From positions 1 to 7,160 of the forward strand of contig CAITLX010000110.1 of the NCBI GenBank assembly GCA_903893335.1: DNA of 7,160 bases. Direction: 5' to 3'. The stretch comes from an uncultured delta proteobacterium (lineage in GTDB: Bacteria; Myxococcota_A; Polyangia; Polyangiales; Polyangiaceae). Below the pieces are notes generated by a model. It had not been told where the DNA came from and searched no databases. It saw only the letters and a list, made by a program, of their open reading frames with translations. A program made the translations under genes and the position numbers. Shown here piece by piece: positions 6,075-7,160 of the stretch. Positions within the stretch are counted from its first letter, which is position 1. The number at the start of each line of letters is the position of its first letter.

Positions 6075-6080
6075 TAGACT
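6075..6080 (+). promoter_or_regulatory. Candidate -10 element (TAGACT) of the sensor gene
   Basis: TAGACT matches TATAAT at four of six positions and stands out in very GC-rich sequence. It would place transcription start around 6087, about 20 bases before the GTG at 6108. The hexamer 17 bases upstream is a poor -35 (GTGGCC). No comparable element for glmU could be identified on the other strand of this 111-base region. Confidence 0.35.
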
Positions 6081-6107
6081 CTCCGCGCTCGCAAACGGGA
6101 AGTGGAC

Positions 6108-7160
6108 GTGAAGCTCGGAATCCGCGGCAAGTTGGTGGCGATCGTGGGCGCGAGCCTGGTCGGCGCGCTGCTCGTGTCGTTCGCGGTCTTCACGACCTTC
6201 TACCGCCGCAACCTCGAGCTCGTGCTCGAGCGCACCCTCTCCCGCCTCTCGAGCGGGGCACAGAGCGCCGCGCGCGAGGAGGCCGACAAGCTCGGCGCCG
6301 CGCTCGAGGCGATCGCGCGCGACGAGAAGCTCGCCGGCGCCTTCGTCGCGCGCGACCGCGACGCGCTCTACGCGCTCAGCGCCCCGCTGCTCGCTCGGCT
6401 GCGAGAGCGCTACGCGGTCACCCACCTCTACTTCCACGAGCCGGGCGGCACGGTCTTCCTGCGCACGCACGCCCCCGAGCAGTTCGGCGATCGCGTGACG
6501 CGCACGACCTTCCTTCGGGCCACACGCACGCTCGAGCTGTCGAGCGGCTTCGAGCCGGGCATGACCGCGTTCGCGCTGCGCGCGGTGCTCCCGTGGCGTC
6601 GCGGCGGGGCCGTCATCGGGTACCTCGAGCTCGGCGAGGACGTCGATCGCTTCGTCGAGAAGCTGGCCGCCTCCGAGGGGGACTCGCTCGGGCTCGTCAT
6701 CGACAAGCGGTTGATCGATCGCGACGCGTGGGCGAGCGCCATGGCCCGGCGCAGCGTCGCGCCGCGGTGGGACGCGCTGCGCGACTACGTCTGGGTCGAC
6801 CGTCGCGACCCCGAGCTCGCCTCGAGCGACTGCTTCGACGACCGGCTGCTCGCGCGCGCCTCGCTCGTGCCCGCGTGGGACGACGCCCACGTCGTCGGCG
6901 AGGACTCGCGCGTCTGCGCGGGCATCCCGTTCGACGACCCCGACGGACGCGCCGTCGGCGCCATCGTCGCGCGCATCGACATGTCGCACCACACGCGGGT
7001 GCTCGCGCAGCTGCGCCGCTCGGCGGCGCTCGCGATGCTCGCGCTGCTCGGCGCCGCGTTCGGCGTCTTCGCGTGGGCCACGACGAGCATGGTCATCCGC
7101 CCGGTGCGCGCCATCGCCGAGGGGGCCGCCGTCTTCGCGAGCGGGAGCCTGCGCGACCAC
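6108..7160 (+). CDS. Membrane sensor protein with double-Cache-like ectodomain and HAMP start, cut by window edge
   Basis: The first 351 codons of a larger gene. TM1 is at about residues 8-29 (LVAIVGASLVGALLVSFAVF), followed by a charged helix and a large periplasmic region to about 300, then TM2 at about 305-325 (AALAMLALLGAAFGVFAWA) and the first residues of a HAMP linker with the conserved proline (VIRPVRAIAEGAAVF, Pro332). The ectodomain contains LYFHEPGGTVFLRTHAPEQFGD, and later GFEPGMTAFALRAVLPW and GAVIGYLELGEDVDRF. These resemble the double sensory (dCache_3-type) domain of two-component sensor kinases, where the ligand pocket lies. Cys242 and Cys270 could form a disulfide. The output domain lies beyond the edge: histidine kinase is most likely, but a chemoreceptor or a diguanylate cyclase is possible. 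GTG 6108 is chosen because GGGAAG (6097-6102) lies five bases upstream; GTG 6102 is in frame but overlaps that site. Confidence 0.85.
   Translation, partial: MKLGIRGKLVAIVGASLVGALLVSFAVFTTFYRRNLELVLERTLSRLSSGAQSAAREEADKLGAALEAIARDEKLAGAFVARDRDALYALSAPLLARLRERYAVTHLYFHEPGGTVFLRTHAPEQFGDRVTRTTFLRATRTLELSSGFEPGMTAFALRAVLPWRRGGAVIGYLELGEDVDRFVEKLAASEGDSLGLVIDKRLIDRDAWASAMARRSVAPRWDALRDYVWVDRRDPELASSDCFDDRLLARASLVPAWDDAHVVGEDSRVCAGIPFDDPDGRAVGAIVARIDMSHHTRVLAQLRRSAALAMLALLGAAFGVFAWATTSMVIRPVRAIAEGAAVFASGSLRDH

Noticed and set aside
3402..6077. 891-codon plus-strand open frame across the MFS, ribA and glmU genes
   Set aside because: It lies antisense to the MFS gene and glmU and out of frame with ribA. 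The composition (Arg/Ala/Gly/His-rich) is that of a shadow frame.
5997..7160. Minus-strand extension of the glmU frame to the right edge
   Set aside because: GlmU homology begins at the ATG at 5996. The extension is antisense to the sensor gene and has no recognisable content.
1..7160. Mobile element, CRISPR array, tRNA/rRNA gene or defence system
   Set aside because: No terminal repeats, spaced direct repeats, tRNA-like cloverleaf, transposase or nuclease motifs were seen. All coding space is explained by housekeeping-type genes, a transporter, a sensor and one unknown exported protein.

Overview
The window is very GC-rich (about 70% or more by eye), and its genes carry the strong third-position G/C bias of a large-genome, high-GC Gram-negative bacterium. 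The protein styles fit the myxobacterial/deltaproteobacterial group (Myxococcota, possibly Polyangia-like): Ala/Arg-rich housekeeping proteins, a signal-peptide protein of unknown family, and a dCache-type membrane sensor. This placement is inferred from general impression and has not been tested by any search.

The layout is compact, with alternating strands. From left to right: (1) the N-terminal two thirds of ribF (riboflavin kinase/FAD synthetase) on the minus strand, cut by the left edge; (2) a divergent gene for an exported protein of unknown function, which overlaps a holA-like gene (DNA polymerase III delta subunit) in a TTGA stop/start overlap; (3) a minus-strand MFS transporter whose stop lies 3 bases from the holA stop; (4) a 236-base divergent intergenic region with a strong G-run tract on the minus strand; (5) ribA (GTP cyclohydrolase II), plus strand; (6) glmU (bifunctional UDP-GlcNAc pyrophosphorylase/acetyltransferase), minus strand, its stop 2 bases from the ribA stop, with an 18-base perfect palindrome covering both stop codons; (7) a divergent plus-strand membrane sensor with a double-Cache-like ectodomain and the start of a HAMP domain, cut by the right edge.

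Functionally this looks like a chromosomal housekeeping region: flavin biosynthesis (ribA for the first step, ribF for the last steps, in separate transcription units), replication (holA), cell-wall precursor supply (glmU), one transporter and one sensor. I see no mobile element, CRISPR array, tRNA/rRNA gene, phage gene or recognisable defence or biosynthetic cluster. I did not find a convincing undescribed system. The points worth a second look are small ones: the gene-junction architecture, non-ATG starts, the G-rich intergenic tract, and the unassigned exported protein coupled to holA. Many long antisense reading frames exist, but they follow from the base composition and are not reported as genes.
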